The notes: generated by a model from the letters alone, not told the origin. A stretch of DNA of 64,000 nt from Incurvaria masculella (GCA_946894095.1 OX335642.1:22889021-22953020), one strand, 5' to 3'; counted from the stretch's first letter, positions 1 to 12,591 are shown. Program-made: numbers and translations.

Positions 1-677
1 AGTATCGACACGATGATACTTCTCCTTCATTTCCTCTTCTGTGGCCACAACGCCCTAAGTCATTCATCTGAACCACAACAGTAACAATAATACATATGTA
101 CATGTACATATAAATATGAGATCATTAGGCGAAAAGTTGGGCTTTCCCAAGAAGTTGGCGTCGGCGCGGCAGCGGGCGGAGCCTGCACTTCGGAAAGTTT
201 TCGGGAGGATGTAAATTTTCAGGAGCAGACACATCCGGTTTGCTATTGTGACAAGTTAAAAGCTCGGGACTTACTCGCTTTTGAATTTAGAACTTTGTTG
301 TTTGAGAGTTCTTTTCTGAAACAAAATATTCAATGGCATTAAAAACGTTCATGGCTGTTAGATATAGTTTTTATGGAGTCATGGTCAAATTGCATACTAT
401 TATGTATTCCACCTCAAGAAAATCAGATTGACCTTCTACCTAAAATGCGGTATTTATGAAGTTATTAATTTATTTTGGTTACATTCATTTCATTTATTTA
501 AAATTCTGGTAGTCAAACTATTCGTCACGAACTGATGGGTTGATCCGCGGATTCGTTTAACGGATTGAAGAAGAATTCATAAAGAATCTTCACTGGAGCA
601 TATATTATAATTTGTCTCTGCTGCTCTTTATAGCTATATACATATAAAACTTATGTTTAGCAGCACAGCATATGGCT
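1..677. other. Non-coding, no gene seen
   Basis: AT-rich sequence with no ORF that looks like a protein. The only recognisable part is the LINE-like tail at 478-600, listed separately. Confidence 0.6.
478..600 (-). repeat. LINE-like 3' tail with (GAAAT)n end
   Basis: On the minus strand this ends in a GAAATGAAAT-type microsatellite, preceded by TTTGACTACCAGAATTT and a GATCAACCCATCAG-like block. Related tails occur at 3485-3530, 38405-38540 and 59772-59880 (minus) and 50690-50812 (plus). The shared order of blocks and the simple-repeat terminus suggest the 3' end of a non-LTR element. No coding part survives. Confidence 0.6.
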
Positions 678-682
678 TTAAG

Positions 683-922
683 CGGCTCGTGGCCTAGTGG
701 CCCGGGGACTTGCCTAGGGTACCAGAGGTCTGGGTTCAAATCCTCGCCCCGATCCACTCTCTCTGAGTTAGATAAGTGCATTTCGTCACGAATGCGAGCT
801 GCTCCTTGGTTCGGAATCGATGTAAAACTGTTGGTCCCCTTCCCGAATTCCTTCGGGAATTTGATGTATTGGGCCAATATCATAAGGGTAGTTAGGTGGT
901 CTATGTCAGGTTGCCTAAAAAT
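683..922 (+). repeat. SINE, tRNA-type head, internally deleted
   Basis: The head has a box-A-like segment (TGGCCTAGTGG) and a box B (GGTTCAAATCC). It is followed by the family's 'CATTTCGTCACGAATGCGAG' block. The middle of the body is missing: the sequence jumps from the 'ggtcccc' block to the 'cttcgggaatttg' block near the 3' end. Confidence 0.85.
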
Positions 923-1619
923 ATATACATATTTTGGAACTTTCATTTCATCCTTTCTCCAATTAGTTGAAACTTATACGTCGATACCACCTAGTAAGTA
1001 AGGAGGACTGTCTACAGTTTTGTATCCGATGAAACACATATGGAATATGCACATTATTATTACTAAACTAGATAGGAAAGAAATTTGAACTTCTTTGCGT
1101 CTGTAATCAAGAAGGCTCAATATCATTTCCTGCCGATCGCGTGGAAGCATTCACATGACGACAGCTGCTAATTCCTACTAAGTCAGCGTTGTGTCAGAGA
1201 ATTGCTACGTTGTGTAAAGCGTACTTCGCCATGTAATTTCACGTCTTAAAGCCCGTAGTGCGAAATGAACGTACTTAAAAATAACCACTTACGCGAATTC
1301 ATTGCCCTCATGTGCATCTGACTAGTAAAGTCCGTAGAAAATCGGACTGAGTTTTTCCTGACTTCTTTTGTATTTGTTTTAACACGAATATGATAATGAT
1401 CTACTGACAGACCTACTGTCTACTGACAGTCGTCTGCTGCGTACGAACGTCGCGGATACCTCCTTGACAACGGGTTGAACGATTAGCTCGAAACGTCGGA
1501 GAATGTCTCTTCCCGCCGCGTGAAAAGCCGTAACATTTTTCAAACATGTCTGACGACCGAGGTTATTTCAAAAGTTGCTTTCGTATTACTCACCTTACCC
1601 TCTTATATACCTCCGCTTC
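923..1619. other. Non-coding, nothing recognised
   Basis: No conserved ORF, RNA gene or terminal repeat could be supported here. It is probably old repeat sequence. Confidence 0.5.
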
Positions 1620-1765
1620 ATAGTTTCGTCCAATGCGAAGGAATCACAGTTTTACATGGGTTCCTTACCTTGAAACCGGTATCATTCGTAACAAAATGAG
1701 AACCATCTCGGAAAAAGAGAGAAATTGTTGCATGACCGGGGCAAGGATCTGAAACCCTTACCCTT
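1620..1765 (-). repeat. SINE fragment, tRNA-type head, minus
   Basis: Reverse-orientation head and upper body. 'GTGCATGACCGGGG' style complement of the head and the 'acatgggttcc' block are visible, diverged from the better copies at 16.6-17.0 kb and 59.1 kb. Confidence 0.7.
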
Positions 1766-1799
1766 TGGTTCACTTATCGTGTTACCTGATTGGACAAGT

Positions 1800-2445
1800 A
1801 TGGCACCTCCTGTCATGATATTAGCCCGACACAACTGATGTGAAGTAGATGCCAAGGCATGTTGCCCACTAGCGTACTAGAGTAAAGCCCACCCGGGTTT
1901 GCACCATCGCCTTGTATCAAAGTGGCAATAAAAAAATGTCCGTGTTTTCCATCCAGTTCAATGTAGCCGTGCTCATCAATATTACGTGGTGCACATAAAG
2001 GGAAGGCCCTGGCATGACACCGATTTCCTTCGGGAATGCGATGTGTTAAGAACGGCCCGTAAGCTATGCTCCCCATACAAACGTAGTTTACTAATCATTT
2101 GGAAACCGCTATTCCAATTGAATTGATATTTAATATATAGTATCAGGTAACAAATATATGTGTCTGCATGCTTTTGTTTTTTTGAAAAATCCAAACCTAA
2201 TGAAATGAAAGCAAAAAGAAAATCTTCATACGAATTTTGTTTTCTCTGTGGTTTGACCCAGAATACATTTACCGAAAAACCAAATGCAGACACAGATATT
2301 TGTAGCCTAATATTAGATACCAAACATCAAGTATGTTGGAATAGTGGTTTTAAAATTATTAGTAAACTACGTTTGTATGGGAGGCGAAATTTTCTGATGC
2401 TTACGGGCCGACCTTAAGGTAATATTATGACTATGGGTGTGGTAT
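1800..2445 (+). repeat. SINE body split by a TTAA-flanked MITE
   Basis: SINE body blocks (GTCCGTGTTTTCCATCCAGT, then CCTGGCATGACACC) run to 2045. The 3' part (tattatgac, then GTGTGGTATTAGCCATC and the A-rich end) resumes at 2418. The 364-bp element between them is the palindromic MITE at 2050-2413, so the MITE inserted after the SINE. Confidence 0.85.
2050..2413. mobile_element. Palindromic MITE, TTAA target duplication, copy 1
   Basis: It is flanked by TTAA at 2046-2049 and 2414-2417. The ends match as inverted repeats (CGGCCCGTAAG left; CTTACGGGCCG right). The inverted match continues inward through the block that reads TACAAACGTAGTTTA on the left, giving an almost whole-element foldback. 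There is no coding capacity. A TTAA duplication is the hallmark of piggyBac-type transposases, so this is probably a non-autonomous piggyBac-like element (inference). Confidence 0.85.
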
Positions 2446-3484
2446 TAGCCATCTACCTATGCCTAGTTACATTAAAAAACCGGTTCCTATACACGAGATT
2501 CCAAGAATAAGCCTACGGACTCTAACGTTCCACTACACCATGGACTTAGTCATAGAAGCCGACATAGTCTGGTGAGGAAGTGAGCGGGCCGTTGTCAGCC
2601 TGCCGCCGCCGCAGTGACAGCCTATTTGCATATGAGATCCGATCGCTTCCGGTCGCCCGATGGTTGGGGCGGGCGTGCGGTTAGGCCTCCGTAAGTAAGG
2701 ACTTCTACGACAATATGGCCCCAATTTAAATAACATTTTTTGTGCTACACAAGTACGTCGCTTTTTTCAACGCAATCGATTGTGAAGTGATGTTTTCGCT
2801 TCGTTAAAGAAAGAGAACTGTAAAAAGAACAGAAGACTGTAGGAGAATTCTCACTTTCGGGTAGTTATCAGAAGGTGGTGTAACAGGTAGACTCACTATC
2901 CACGTAAGGTTTACTTGCTAGTTCATGTCCAGCCTTGAACTATATTTTTAAAGTACTTCAAAATGTCTTTCTTTCTTTAATTAAATACCCCAACACACGC
3001 ACATTCCTAAAGCAAACGTTCTGAATTTACGCGTGACTTTTACGAGCTGAGATCTTTAGAAAACTTTGTCTTAGATAATTTGATATGAATACCATAAAAA
3101 AAATCACTTTCTAAAAATACCCCAGCGCACACACATTCCTAAGGAAAACACTCATCAGTGAGTCGAATAAAGGTCTCAAATGTGTAAAGTAAAGGCGATA
3201 GCGGATCTCTCCGAAACAATTACCCGAGGTAGCTTTGTGAAAGTTCCAGGCCCTCCCCACCTCCCACAGTTGAATGTCAAGTGGATTAATGAATTCAGAA
3301 AGTTCTTGATAACTTCTCGGAAGGCTCAAGTGCCCTCATTATTGAGTAAAGCGTTCTGTACTCTCCCAAGGATCGAGCGTGAGACCCTATTCTCAGATTG
3401 TCCGTCGAGTGTACTCAATCTGGGAACTATTTGGGGATTTCCCTTCGAGTGACATTCTTAGGCTCAGTGCCCGTGGTCTCTCGG
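2446..3484. other. Non-coding; weak direct repeat
   Basis: No gene seen. A short block reading 'aaataccccaacacacgcac' near 2983 recurs about 130 bp later near 3115 ('aaaataccccagcgcacac'). ORFs here are short and unlike known proteins. Confidence 0.5.
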
Positions 3485-3530
3485 ATCATTTCATTTCTTG
3501 TATTTAAACTTCTGGTAGTCAAGCTTATAC
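3485..3530 (-). repeat. LINE-like (GAAAT)n tail fragment
   Basis: Short copy of the tail described at 478-600: the 'cttctggtagtcaa' block beside a catttcatttc end. Confidence 0.5.
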
Positions 3531-3812
3531 AAAGGAGATAAGCAACCGGAGCTCCAGTGACTTTTTTGGTGTAACAGAAATGTGAACGATAGTTTTCGAA
3601 ACCATCGATAATTATTTTTAATAATTTGAACTTTCAAATATTTCAACTTGTATGATAGAGTTAGTTGAATATAATTCGATCTAAGCAGACGTTGCACAAT
3701 TAGTTCCATTGCAGAAAGTAGAGCCATCTGTTATGAGATATTTCAACAATTTACGATTAATTCTATAATATTTCGTATATTCATCATTTCTTACCATAAT
3801 CTTTTTTCAATT

Positions 3813-4329
3813 AGGTATATTGTGCAAATACTGGAGCTTGAAGGAAATATTTAAAAGCAACATGCCAATCGACCTGAAGACCAAGGTTATGAATACTTGC
3901 CTTATACCATGCCTGACCTACGCCTGCCAAACGTGGAAGTTTAATAACAAAATTAGAAACAAAATTACAACCTGCCAACGCGGAATGGAGCGCAGTATGC
4001 TGAACATTAAAAAAATACATAAAATAAGACATGAAAAAATACGAAACATCACAAAAGCCACAGACGGTCTGACACAAGCTCTTGCAACAAAATGGAAGTG
4101 GGCAGGACATGTCGCACGACTTCAAGACCGAAGGTGGACAAAAAGCGTGACAGCATGGAGGGGGCCAGGAGGTAAAAGAAAAAAAGGGAGACCAAGAAAT
4201 AGATGGGAAGATGAAATAAAAAACATAGCAGGCCCAAATTGGATGGAAACAGCCAAATCCAGAGATGATTGGCTAACCTTGGAGGAGGCCTTTACCTGCA
4301 GAGGGGTTCTTACAGAATTAATTAATTAA
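3813..4329 (+). mobile_element. RTE-type LINE, C-terminal ORF relic (5' truncated)
   Basis: One open frame of about 170 codons ends at the stop 4327-4329. It matches the region downstream of the reverse transcriptase in RTE-clade non-LTR elements: KYWSLKEIFKSNM, LIPCLTYACQTW, QRGMERSMLNI, KWKWAGHVARL, RGRPRNRWEDEI and a tryptophan-rich end (WLTLEEAF). The endonuclease and reverse transcriptase catalytic domains are absent, as expected for 5' truncation at insertion. The frame has no stop, so it is fairly young. A T-rich simple repeat follows at 4387-4435. The real reading starts upstream of any methionine, so no start codon is assigned. Confidence 0.9.
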
Positions 4330-4386
4330 CAACTATCCTAACTAAAAATCGTTACTAACCAATTTTCTGTCAGAAATATAAGGCTT

Positions 4387-4435
4387 TTTTATTTTTTTAT
4401 TTTTATTTTTATTTATTTATTTATTTTATTATATT
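4387..4435 (+). repeat. T-rich (TTTA)n simple repeat
   Basis: Runs of ttttattt and ttta units just 3' of the RTE relic, possibly its tail. Confidence 0.7.
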
Positions 4436-5059
4436 GTGCCACTACCTGTTGAATTATATTTATTTTAATAAATATTTTCTATCAACTCTGTGAAGGAGAA
4501 CCCGCAAACCATTTACGGGTTTATTTATTAATTTATTCATTCCTTTCACTGTTAGGCATTAGAATAACAATTTAATATTAGCACATTATCTAATATGAAA
4601 TGAAAACAAAACAAAATATCACATTAAAAAAATTTAAACCGTATTGAATGTAAATGAGTACATAATTAATAGTTTTTTAGATCAAATTTTATGTAAATTT
4701 TCTGATGTAAAAGCCATCGTAAACTTGACAAGTACATCGGATGTCGTCAAATTATATACAGATAAAGTATATTAAGGCTGTTCCGATCCATACAACGTTT
4801 TTTGTACACAGAACGTAAAAAGATTGCACTTCAAGCCACGAATTAATTATAAATGTTAAATGCGGCAAGTAATTTGTGTACGACTGTATTTATTTTTGTG
4901 CATATCGTAAGAGCCGACTAATTCCACGTTAAACCATAGGTCCCCTTCCTTACTTACTATCAGCCGTATTCAGGTTGGGCGGACTAACTTTAATACGCCG
5001 GACTAAACCGGTTTTTGTATGGTTAATCCGGTGCTAATCTCATACCAAGTTTTGACAGG
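4436..5059. other. Non-coding with a SINE scrap
   Basis: AT-rich. A short piece at about 4915-4965 (TTCCACGTTAAACCATAGGTCCCC) matches the head/body junction of the SINE family. Confidence 0.5.
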
Positions 5060-5215
5060 TTTCTCTGAATATGACTGTAGGTGGTAGATCGAAGTGGCAA
5101 TATTTTTTCTGTATTTTCGATCCACTTTCATGTAGCTATACAATAAAAGAAAACCCCGGGCAGGAGGCGCCTTGGGCGAATATCACGACACTAGGTATGG
5201 TAGTGGCCAGATATG
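5060..5215 (+). repeat. SINE body fragment, decayed
   Basis: Decayed body: a 'gatcgaagtggcaat' block, then a 'ccactttcatgtagc' block and 'ggcgccttgggcgaatatcac'. Orientation plus. Confidence 0.6.
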
Positions 5216-7434
5216 CCCAGGCACAAACAAAAACAAAAGTCGTTGTGGCGTATTATATTTCAGACTTAATGTTTTTTCGTTTTTTAGAATGTTTATTTCG
5301 TCTAGTTATTCAGTCTAATGAAAATATATTTTTTTACAGCGTAGATAGCGCTGCAACACTTCTAATTGCTAATTAAAATAAAACAAATATTGTACAATTC
5401 ACAAAACATTTTGTCTGGGTCGGAACACCCCGAACACTCAACTGAATTTATTTAAATTTATATAATAACGTACGGTAATACAATACGCAGTTTGTCAATA
5501 TATTGTCTACATGTTAAAACCCTCAAAAGGAACCTGTTTTCTACATAAACACTTGTAATATTTTTTTCTTGAATATATTTATCAATCCTCGAAGCTGGTC
5601 TGCTATGTTCCCAAAAAAATGTTTGTTTCGTTAATGTTTGTGTTGAAAGCAGGATTTTAAAAAGATGAAAGATGCATTGATGGTCTAATAATATTTGAAA
5701 CCTATAACGTTAAATATCTTACGCTCATATATTTGGGTTCAAACTTTTTTTGTGAAAGTTTATTAACATTAATTGTCTAATTTGAGAACGCAAAGTACCA
5801 GATACTTAACAGTGTTATCTTTTAATTATAGCTAGAACATCAATTTACATATTTACTTTTTTGATCACCGAAATTAGTTGTGGTTATTTTTAATATAAAT
5901 TATTGTTGTTTTACTTACGTCCCAAACTGAACGCAATCGGGTCTTACCAAGCCCTTAAGTGACGAATCCAAAAGTTTAACAAAATAACTCACAATATTTT
6001 GCATCCCTGCTAACGATTGGCAGTCTTATAACAACTGCATCTGTTTGTAATGTTTCCCTAAATCCACTGTATCGCACCCCTCAATTCTGATACTGAGCAG
6101 GCATAAGCTTAAAAGCGCTCCAATAAGTCAATACGTCCTGAAACATAACTCCGGGGGCTTCGATGGCGACACATCGTGAACGTAATCCTATTTCACTTGC
6201 CCCACGCAAAGAAAATAAACAAGCGCTCCGGTCGAGTGTGCACGATGCGGATTTGAAAGGGTTTACCTGATGCGCGTGAATAGGCTAGTTTTTTAAGACT
6301 TTTAACTGATGTTAATAAAATAACAGAAACTATGCAGAAGGTTCATAAACCACCTAACGTAACCTAACCTAACCCCCGCCCCTTCGTGGCCGGCCATGAC
6401 CGAATGACCAACCCCCCGTAGGAAACGTGTAATACGATCTTCTGAGTGGTCAGCCTGAGTTCTCACCTAAATTGGCGTTTACGGGACTTCGAAGTTACGT
6501 ATAAACATCAAACCCCATACAAATGTTTACTACTTATTCTGCGGTTTTACTTCTTCAAGCTGTCAAATCAAACTCGGACTCGCAAATGTTAGTTTGCTTA
6601 ACGCCCACTGCGCGCGTTCTTAAATATCTCCATGCATTTGAAAACGCCAGTCGATCAGCTTGGCGTAAATGCCAATTTAGATGACAACTGGGACTACGGG
6701 CTCGGAGCAAGACGAATTACTCAAAACCTCAGCACTCATTTGGAATTTATATATTTTTGGCGGCATAAGAATAAAAACCGACTATTCCGAGGGAGCATGC
6801 AAAGTTAAAGGAGGAACATTTATTATTGTATACATTTCTCTTTTTAGCGGCGCATAGCTCAAGAGCGCGGTGACTTGAATTCTAGGTTAGACCCCCGCCT
6901 CGTCCATGCACCACTTTCTTTTTGTTGTGAACTGTGTGAAACAGATTTGTCTGTAAAACTATCCTCCTGAAAATAAAATGAATACATCCGAAACCCTAAA
7001 TAGGCCAGGCCGGACCTGTCACGAAAGACTACACTTGTTCAGTGTTCAGGCGATGAAGGATTTGCCAATCGCTTAACAAACATTCGTGTGGCAATTTTAA
7101 GCAAATTCTACCCTATTAAGTTTACGTGTTGAACTAAAGTCCATTGATCCATTCGTAAACACGGACTGGGAGAAACTAGTTGTGTTCTTTGCATTGAAAT
7201 GTATGTATTACTTGGAGTTTAATGTCGCTTATTGATTGCAGCGTCAATGTGTCTCGAGACATTTTGTCAGAATTTTGCAAAGGTTAGGTCTGAAGGCATT
7301 ATAATTCCATTTGCGATTTTGTTCAATGCGGGGTTGGGATTCACAAGAAATCTCGCAATTGCTTTAACAAATAATAAGACCAATAATCATTAAAAACAAA
7401 ATGTGAAGTTACAGAACATTTTAGGTTTTAATTT
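5216..7434. other. Non-coding, mostly unrecognised
   Basis: No gene supported. At 5860-5954 a piece ending at TTAA (5955-5958) resembles the right end of the TTAA-flanked element at 59982-60340. Near 6845-6960 a tRNA-like head (AGCTCAAGAGCGCGG) with a decayed box B precedes 'catgcaccactttc', a SINE-head remnant. The rest is old AT-rich sequence. Confidence 0.5.
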
Positions 7435-7745
7435 ATTAAGGAACTGCTCATGGATAGCCAAACCCCACCAACTGTTATGATATAAGCCCATCATATGAAA
7501 ACTTGCTGCTACGCCAGCATCTTATTTAGATAACATGGCTGCATTGAGCTGGATGGAAAACACGAACATTTCTATTGCCGCTTTTAACCACAGTACTTTC
7601 AATGCAATGCTACAACATCCTCGGCAGGATTGATCCTACCTTACCTAGTAATTAAGAAGCCCTGTTTAAAGTGGAATCCCAACCACAACCAGCCTTAACA
7701 TCGAAAACTGTCACCCATCCAAAACCCAACCGCGCCCATAGATCC
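7435..7745 (-). repeat. SINE, 5S-type head, minus
   Basis: Complement of the body (ctggatggaaaacacg, gaccatcg-like blocks), ending in a head whose plus sense reads GGATGGGTGACAG, the 5S box C motif. The head is diverged relative to the copy at 40.0 kb. Confidence 0.75.
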
Positions 7746-9707
7746 TATGCGTAGATGCAATTCGCATAATAATCGAGTGAGTAGTTCGCAAGTTAACCCC
7801 ACCGGTCACTCTCTCGTAATTTAGAGTGATGTACTCCGCACATGTCCATGCTACATGCAGGAGTAGCCCCCTTATTTATTTGTTCGCTCACTCCTCTGGT
7901 AAGTTATCATGATGTTATGCAGCCAAGTAATACTCAGGTTCAGGTCAGGATTCCTAGGTTAAACGGTTCGGGAGATTCGGTGTTAGATTCCTAATTGTTG
8001 TATGAAAATGTGTACATTTTGACCTCTTTTACCCCCTCAATAAATTCATTTTCAATAATGCTTTCCGAATAAGTTTTCTAATCTGAACAGGACGCCACTG
8101 TACATGGGTTCTGGAGATTTCTGTACGGTTCAGCCCGACATCAAACCAAAACGACATTGACCCGATCGGAGCCGTGTACCTCAGCTAGTATACTATAATG
8201 CCGAGCACACTACGGAGTTATATATTTATTCTTATACAACACTTTTTTAAAAAGATTATCATTTGGGAGATAATAATGAGGCATTATTTACTAATTATAA
8301 ATGACAACTTTTTATACACATCCTCACAATTTTCTAAGAAATTTCAGCTTATTTTTGTTATTGTTTAATGATATACCGAAAAATGTGCTCGCTATTACAG
8401 TTTTAGTTTGTAATTTCGTATGTTTAAGGAGTTTTAGCAGAAATATCTACGAATAACTGTAGCGCCATCTAATTTGACGCACAACCCTCCTTAAGTAGTA
8501 TTGTGATGCTTTTTTTTCATATGCGTCTGTGTCGTATGTATATTATTATTTGTTCTGTGCTCATAGCAATTAAGATTCAATCAGATTGCGGCTGTGGAAA
8601 CCAGAGCTTAAAATGAATGCTAGATGGCGCTACCCGCTAGACATGAATGCCTCATGGCATTAATTCCGCCTTTTTGTGAACCATGCTTGCAGGCTTGTAA
8701 ATAAAGAATTTTTTCATTTTCATTTTTCAAGTCTATATCGCACAAACGAAGTTTCCCAGCGAGTTAACACATATACAACATTCAAATCACGACTAAAGGA
8801 GAGAAGCTGCGCAGCCGTGGGTCTCAAGACCTGACCCACCAACTCATCTCTCCACATATGTAAATGGAAATACAGCTACGGATTCGTTCTCCCCTTTGCC
8901 TGGCTGGGTATCGCATGGATCCCCTATAAAGTGGGCCCGCGCCGTCGACACGTGATTGTTAAGTAATCACAGTTCTGTTGAGTGTGTGGAATCTGAAAGC
9001 GGCGCGAGAATTCCTAATGTCCTCAGGCGCTCCGACTGCGGAAGGGTTGAGCGCACATCTCTTGGGTTTACTTGCGAATTCTCGTTTCGTATTGTTACGA
9101 AGCTAGGGCTCACACTTCTCTAACTTGTTGCAAGTCGTCTCGACACCGGAGAACTCTGTTCAGAGCTGTATAACGCTAGAGTTCCGTCCCTTTTCCCCCA
9201 AAGTCCAACTTGGGGTCTTTCAAACGTGGTGTGAAGAAGCTCTGCTAAGAACCTGCTTGGCTCCCTAGACTCGAATAGCATCGGACCGTGCTCCTAATCG
9301 ACCCTCCAACTCCGAAGGGTTGTTGGGTCTTCATCTGTGTTCTATCGTCTTTACTGGAGAATGCACGTCGGAGGCGCATAACGTTGTCCCTCCATCCCCT
9401 TTATACCATAGCTCAACGCGAAACAGGCAGTAAATGCAATAATTCAAATTCGACATTCCAAAAATAATACCAACCGAACCTTTTTCTATATGGTCGGAAA
9501 AAAAATAACAATGAATGAAATCGACTTCTTGCCGAGTTATTCCCTCCAAAGTACAACCTGGGTTACTTCAAACCTGGTGTGAGGAGCACCTGGCCAGCCG
9601 ACATGGTTTTTGCAGCCCTCCAGAATGTTCGAAAGCCCATATATGTGCGTCTTCGGGCACCTTAACAGATCCTGGTGTACAGCACATGCCGGTTTTTAAC
9701 AAAAAAA
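7746..9707. other. Non-coding; scattered repeat ends
   Basis: No gene seen. At 8140-8205 is a Helitron-like 3' end fragment (GGAGCCGTGTACCTCAGCTAGT). At 8590-8715 is a LINE-like 3' end ('agatggcgctac', then 'gtaaataaagaat'). The stretch 8940-9330 is richer in GC than its surroundings and contains blocks ('aacgtggtgtgaagaagc') that recur in altered form near 9570 and 29785, so it is probably repeat-derived too. Confidence 0.5.
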
Positions 9708-9896
9708 AGCCGGCCAAGTGCGAGTCGGACTCGCACACTAAAGGTTCCGTACCATCGTACAAGATTTAACACAAAAAAAAAAGTTTTTTATTTTTATTTT
9801 ACCTAATTCTTATTAACTATAGCTACAGAAATACACTGTCTGTAAAAATTTCAGCTGCCTACCTATTATGGTTCATGATATACCGGACGGACGGAT
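9708..9896 (-). repeat. TCCG-type dispersed repeat, minus, shortened
   Basis: Starts with GGCCAAGTGCGAGTCGGAC, continues through 'aatttcagctgcctacc', and breaks off in a short GGAC run. The same family occurs at 12592, 15015, 15783 and 22945. Confidence 0.8.
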
Positions 9897-9944
9897 GAGC
9901 CTAAAAAGTATGGTCATAAAATTATGACCATACTTTTTAGGCTC
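9897..9944. repeat. Perfect short hairpin, 22-bp arms
   Basis: The arm GAGCCTAAAAAGTATGGTCA plus TA is followed by a 4-nt AAAT loop and its exact complement. It sits between the broken TCCG repeat and the MITE beginning at 9970. Confidence 0.9.
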
Positions 9945-9969
9945 ATAAAGCATCGATTCATGATCTTAA

Positions 9970-10331
9970 GAACGGCCCGTAAGCCCCATACAAACGTAGT
10001 TTAATAATTATTTCCAACCACTATTCCAATTAAATTGATATTTAATATCTAATATCAGGTAACAAATATCTGTGTCTGCATGCATTTGTTTTTTTTTGAA
10101 ATATCCAAACCGAATGAAATAAAAGTAAAAATAAAATCTTCATACGAATTTTGTTTTCTCTGTGGTTTGACCCAGAATACATTTACTGAAAAAACAAAGA
10201 CATGCAGACACAGATATTTGTAGCCTAATATTAGATACCAAATGTCAAGTAAGTTGGAACAATGGTTTTCAAATCATTAGTAAACTACGTTTGTATGGGA
10301 GGCGAAATTTTCTGATGCTTACGGGCCGACC
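9970..10331. mobile_element. Palindromic MITE, TTAA target duplication, copy 2
   Basis: Same family as 2050-2413, with TTAA at 9966-9969 and 10332-10335 and the same ends and long foldback. The two copies are close to identical over most of their length, so the family was active recently relative to the SINE background. Confidence 0.85.
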
Positions 10332-10335
10332 TTAA

Positions 10336-12591
10336 GAAGGAGCAGGCGAGAGTTAAACCAATAAACTCTCTCTGATCCACGAACCGCTGACTGATTTTTA
10401 CGGGCAACCATCGACGTTGGCAACACCCTAATCCTGACGTTACATCAACATTCTCTATCTTTCACACAATCCTCATTTGACTAAACAGATACGTAAGCAG
10501 CCGCAGATGCGACGACAGACGACAGAGGACAGACACGATGTCTGTGTTACGTATAAGGGAAGGGATACCGGACTCGGGATAATGGTAAACCCTTTATGCT
10601 GTTGGGATCGTCGGGATGTTTGCTTTAGAACGGTGTCAATTATTGAAAATACACTGTCCCTGGGAATGTGTTGTTCCGGTGCGGATGGCGCCTTACTTAG
10701 TGAGCGAATATACTTTTAGTAGTACCACAGAAGAGGAAAGGAAGAAAAGGGTCATGTGGTCGATACTTGCGATGCCGCCTTTTGGACAATTGTATATGTA
10801 TTTTTATAATTAATAATAATATAATATTTTTTTACAGTCCAAACATGCGTTCGCCAAGTCTAATCCCACCAGCGAGCATCGAAGAACCGAAGTGAAAACC
10901 GAAACCCGCTTTTATGGGGGCGGCGTAGCCACTTTCCCATACAAAAACGGAAACACCGGTGAATTCGTTCGTTTAAGAAGTGGCTCACTAATGATGTTCT
11001 CGATAAATCTAGAAACGCTTTGAACGAAAGCGGTTTTAAAAAATACCAGCATCTTCACGCCGATAACATACATACGAGCGCGTGTTATAAATAAGTGGCG
11101 TCCTCGGACTACGTGTCGCTTGAGTTGGGTCATAGAGGCGAGAGACATTCATCACGCGGCGAGACTGCGCGGGGTACACAGCGGCCAAACGAGAGCGGCA
11201 AGTGATACGAGAATCGAATTGAGGGAGAAACGACCAAAAGAGAAGACTGAATGGGCGAAACAGACTAGCCATCTGATGAGCTACGAAAACTACTGGGAGA
11301 CGAGCAAGATAACGGCAAATAATACCGCAGATAACGGTGAAGGTGACAACGGGGTTGATTTCGATGCTACAGCGATAGAGACAGCATGAAAGACCACAGT
11401 TTAGAACGCGAAGATGACAAAGGGGTTGATTGAGAAGCGGCAGTGTTAGAAATAGCTAAAGAAGATCGAGAAAGACCACAGCCGAGGATGGTGACAAGGG
11501 GGTGGCATGAGACGAGCATGAATGATCACAGTTCAGAACGGTCAAAGTGACAACTTCAATGGTTGAGATTTCAACCTAATTGCTGTCGTCACAAAATTGA
11601 GTCAAATTCCTTAGAGTAGGATGAATGCGCAAAACCAGCGCCATCTAGTAGTAGACATTGTATCAATTCGAATGTAATAAAGAAAATCTTTGACTTACTT
11701 GTCGCAGGTTCGAATCCTGCTTTAGATGTATGTATATCGAGACCAAGATGTTTTCTGATTATTTCCAAAATCTGAAAACTCTGCTTTGTTGTGGTTGTAT
11801 AACCTTAATGTTAAAATATAAAAATCTAGAATGATAATGTCCGTCAACGGACTCAATGCGAACATCGCGGCAAAATCAATATTTGCAATAGGATACGTTT
11901 GCATTTTTTTAATAGGTTCTGTGGACTTTTTATAGCCTGTACTCTATTGAATAAATTGTTTTATATTATATTCTATTATCTTCTAAAATAATTGTAGCAA
12001 CAGTGCTAAAGACTATACTTAGCCAGAAATTAAATTGTACTTTATCGCTCAGTTTTCGCTCTGCGGTCCACAGTGTATTGTAAATTTTCAGCAAACCTGT
12101 AATTCCGTAAGGGCCAGGCACTTGTCAACCCGTGTGTGCTTCGACCTGTGTTGTCCGTCTGTCTGTATGTGCGATGGTCTCTGATAATAAACCCCTAAGC
12201 ATCATTTACCACTTTTAGGTTTCAAGAATTTATTTGTTGAACGTTGTGTGTTGTGTCATTTTCCACAGCTCTCAAATCTCCAAGATATTATTGTCATGGT
12301 TATTTGTTGGCAGAATAAGAAAGGATAGAAATAATTTAAGATTTCCATTCGTATTTCACTATTTTATGATCTATGTCAATCGTGCAAATGGACGGATGGA
12401 CAACCGAACATATTAAACCGCTAAATAATTTACTGACGTTTCAATGCATAATGATTGTCATTAATGATTGATAACAATACATTAAAGGGCTTTCCGTACA
12501 TTCCAGCCCAGAGTTTGTAATTTTGTGTCACAATAAATAATATGCACGGGTAGCTTTCATTCTAACGCAAAACAGTATGTTAATATTATTA
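10336..12591. other. Non-coding, no gene recognised
   Basis: Several ORFs of 60-90 codons are present, but none resembles a known protein. The stretch 11290-11560 has a loose internal repetition of 'gacaa(c/a)ggggttgatt' and 'agaccacag' blocks. A box-B-like GGTTCGAATCC at 11707-11717 has no box A at a tRNA-like distance. Confidence 0.5.

Noticed and set aside
6355..6375. Telomeric CCTAA repeats
   Set aside because: Only two to three units (taacctaacctaaccc); far too short to mean a telomeric insertion.
11695..11730. A tRNA gene suggested by GGTTCGAATCC
   Set aside because: No box A or cloverleaf partner at the right distance upstream.
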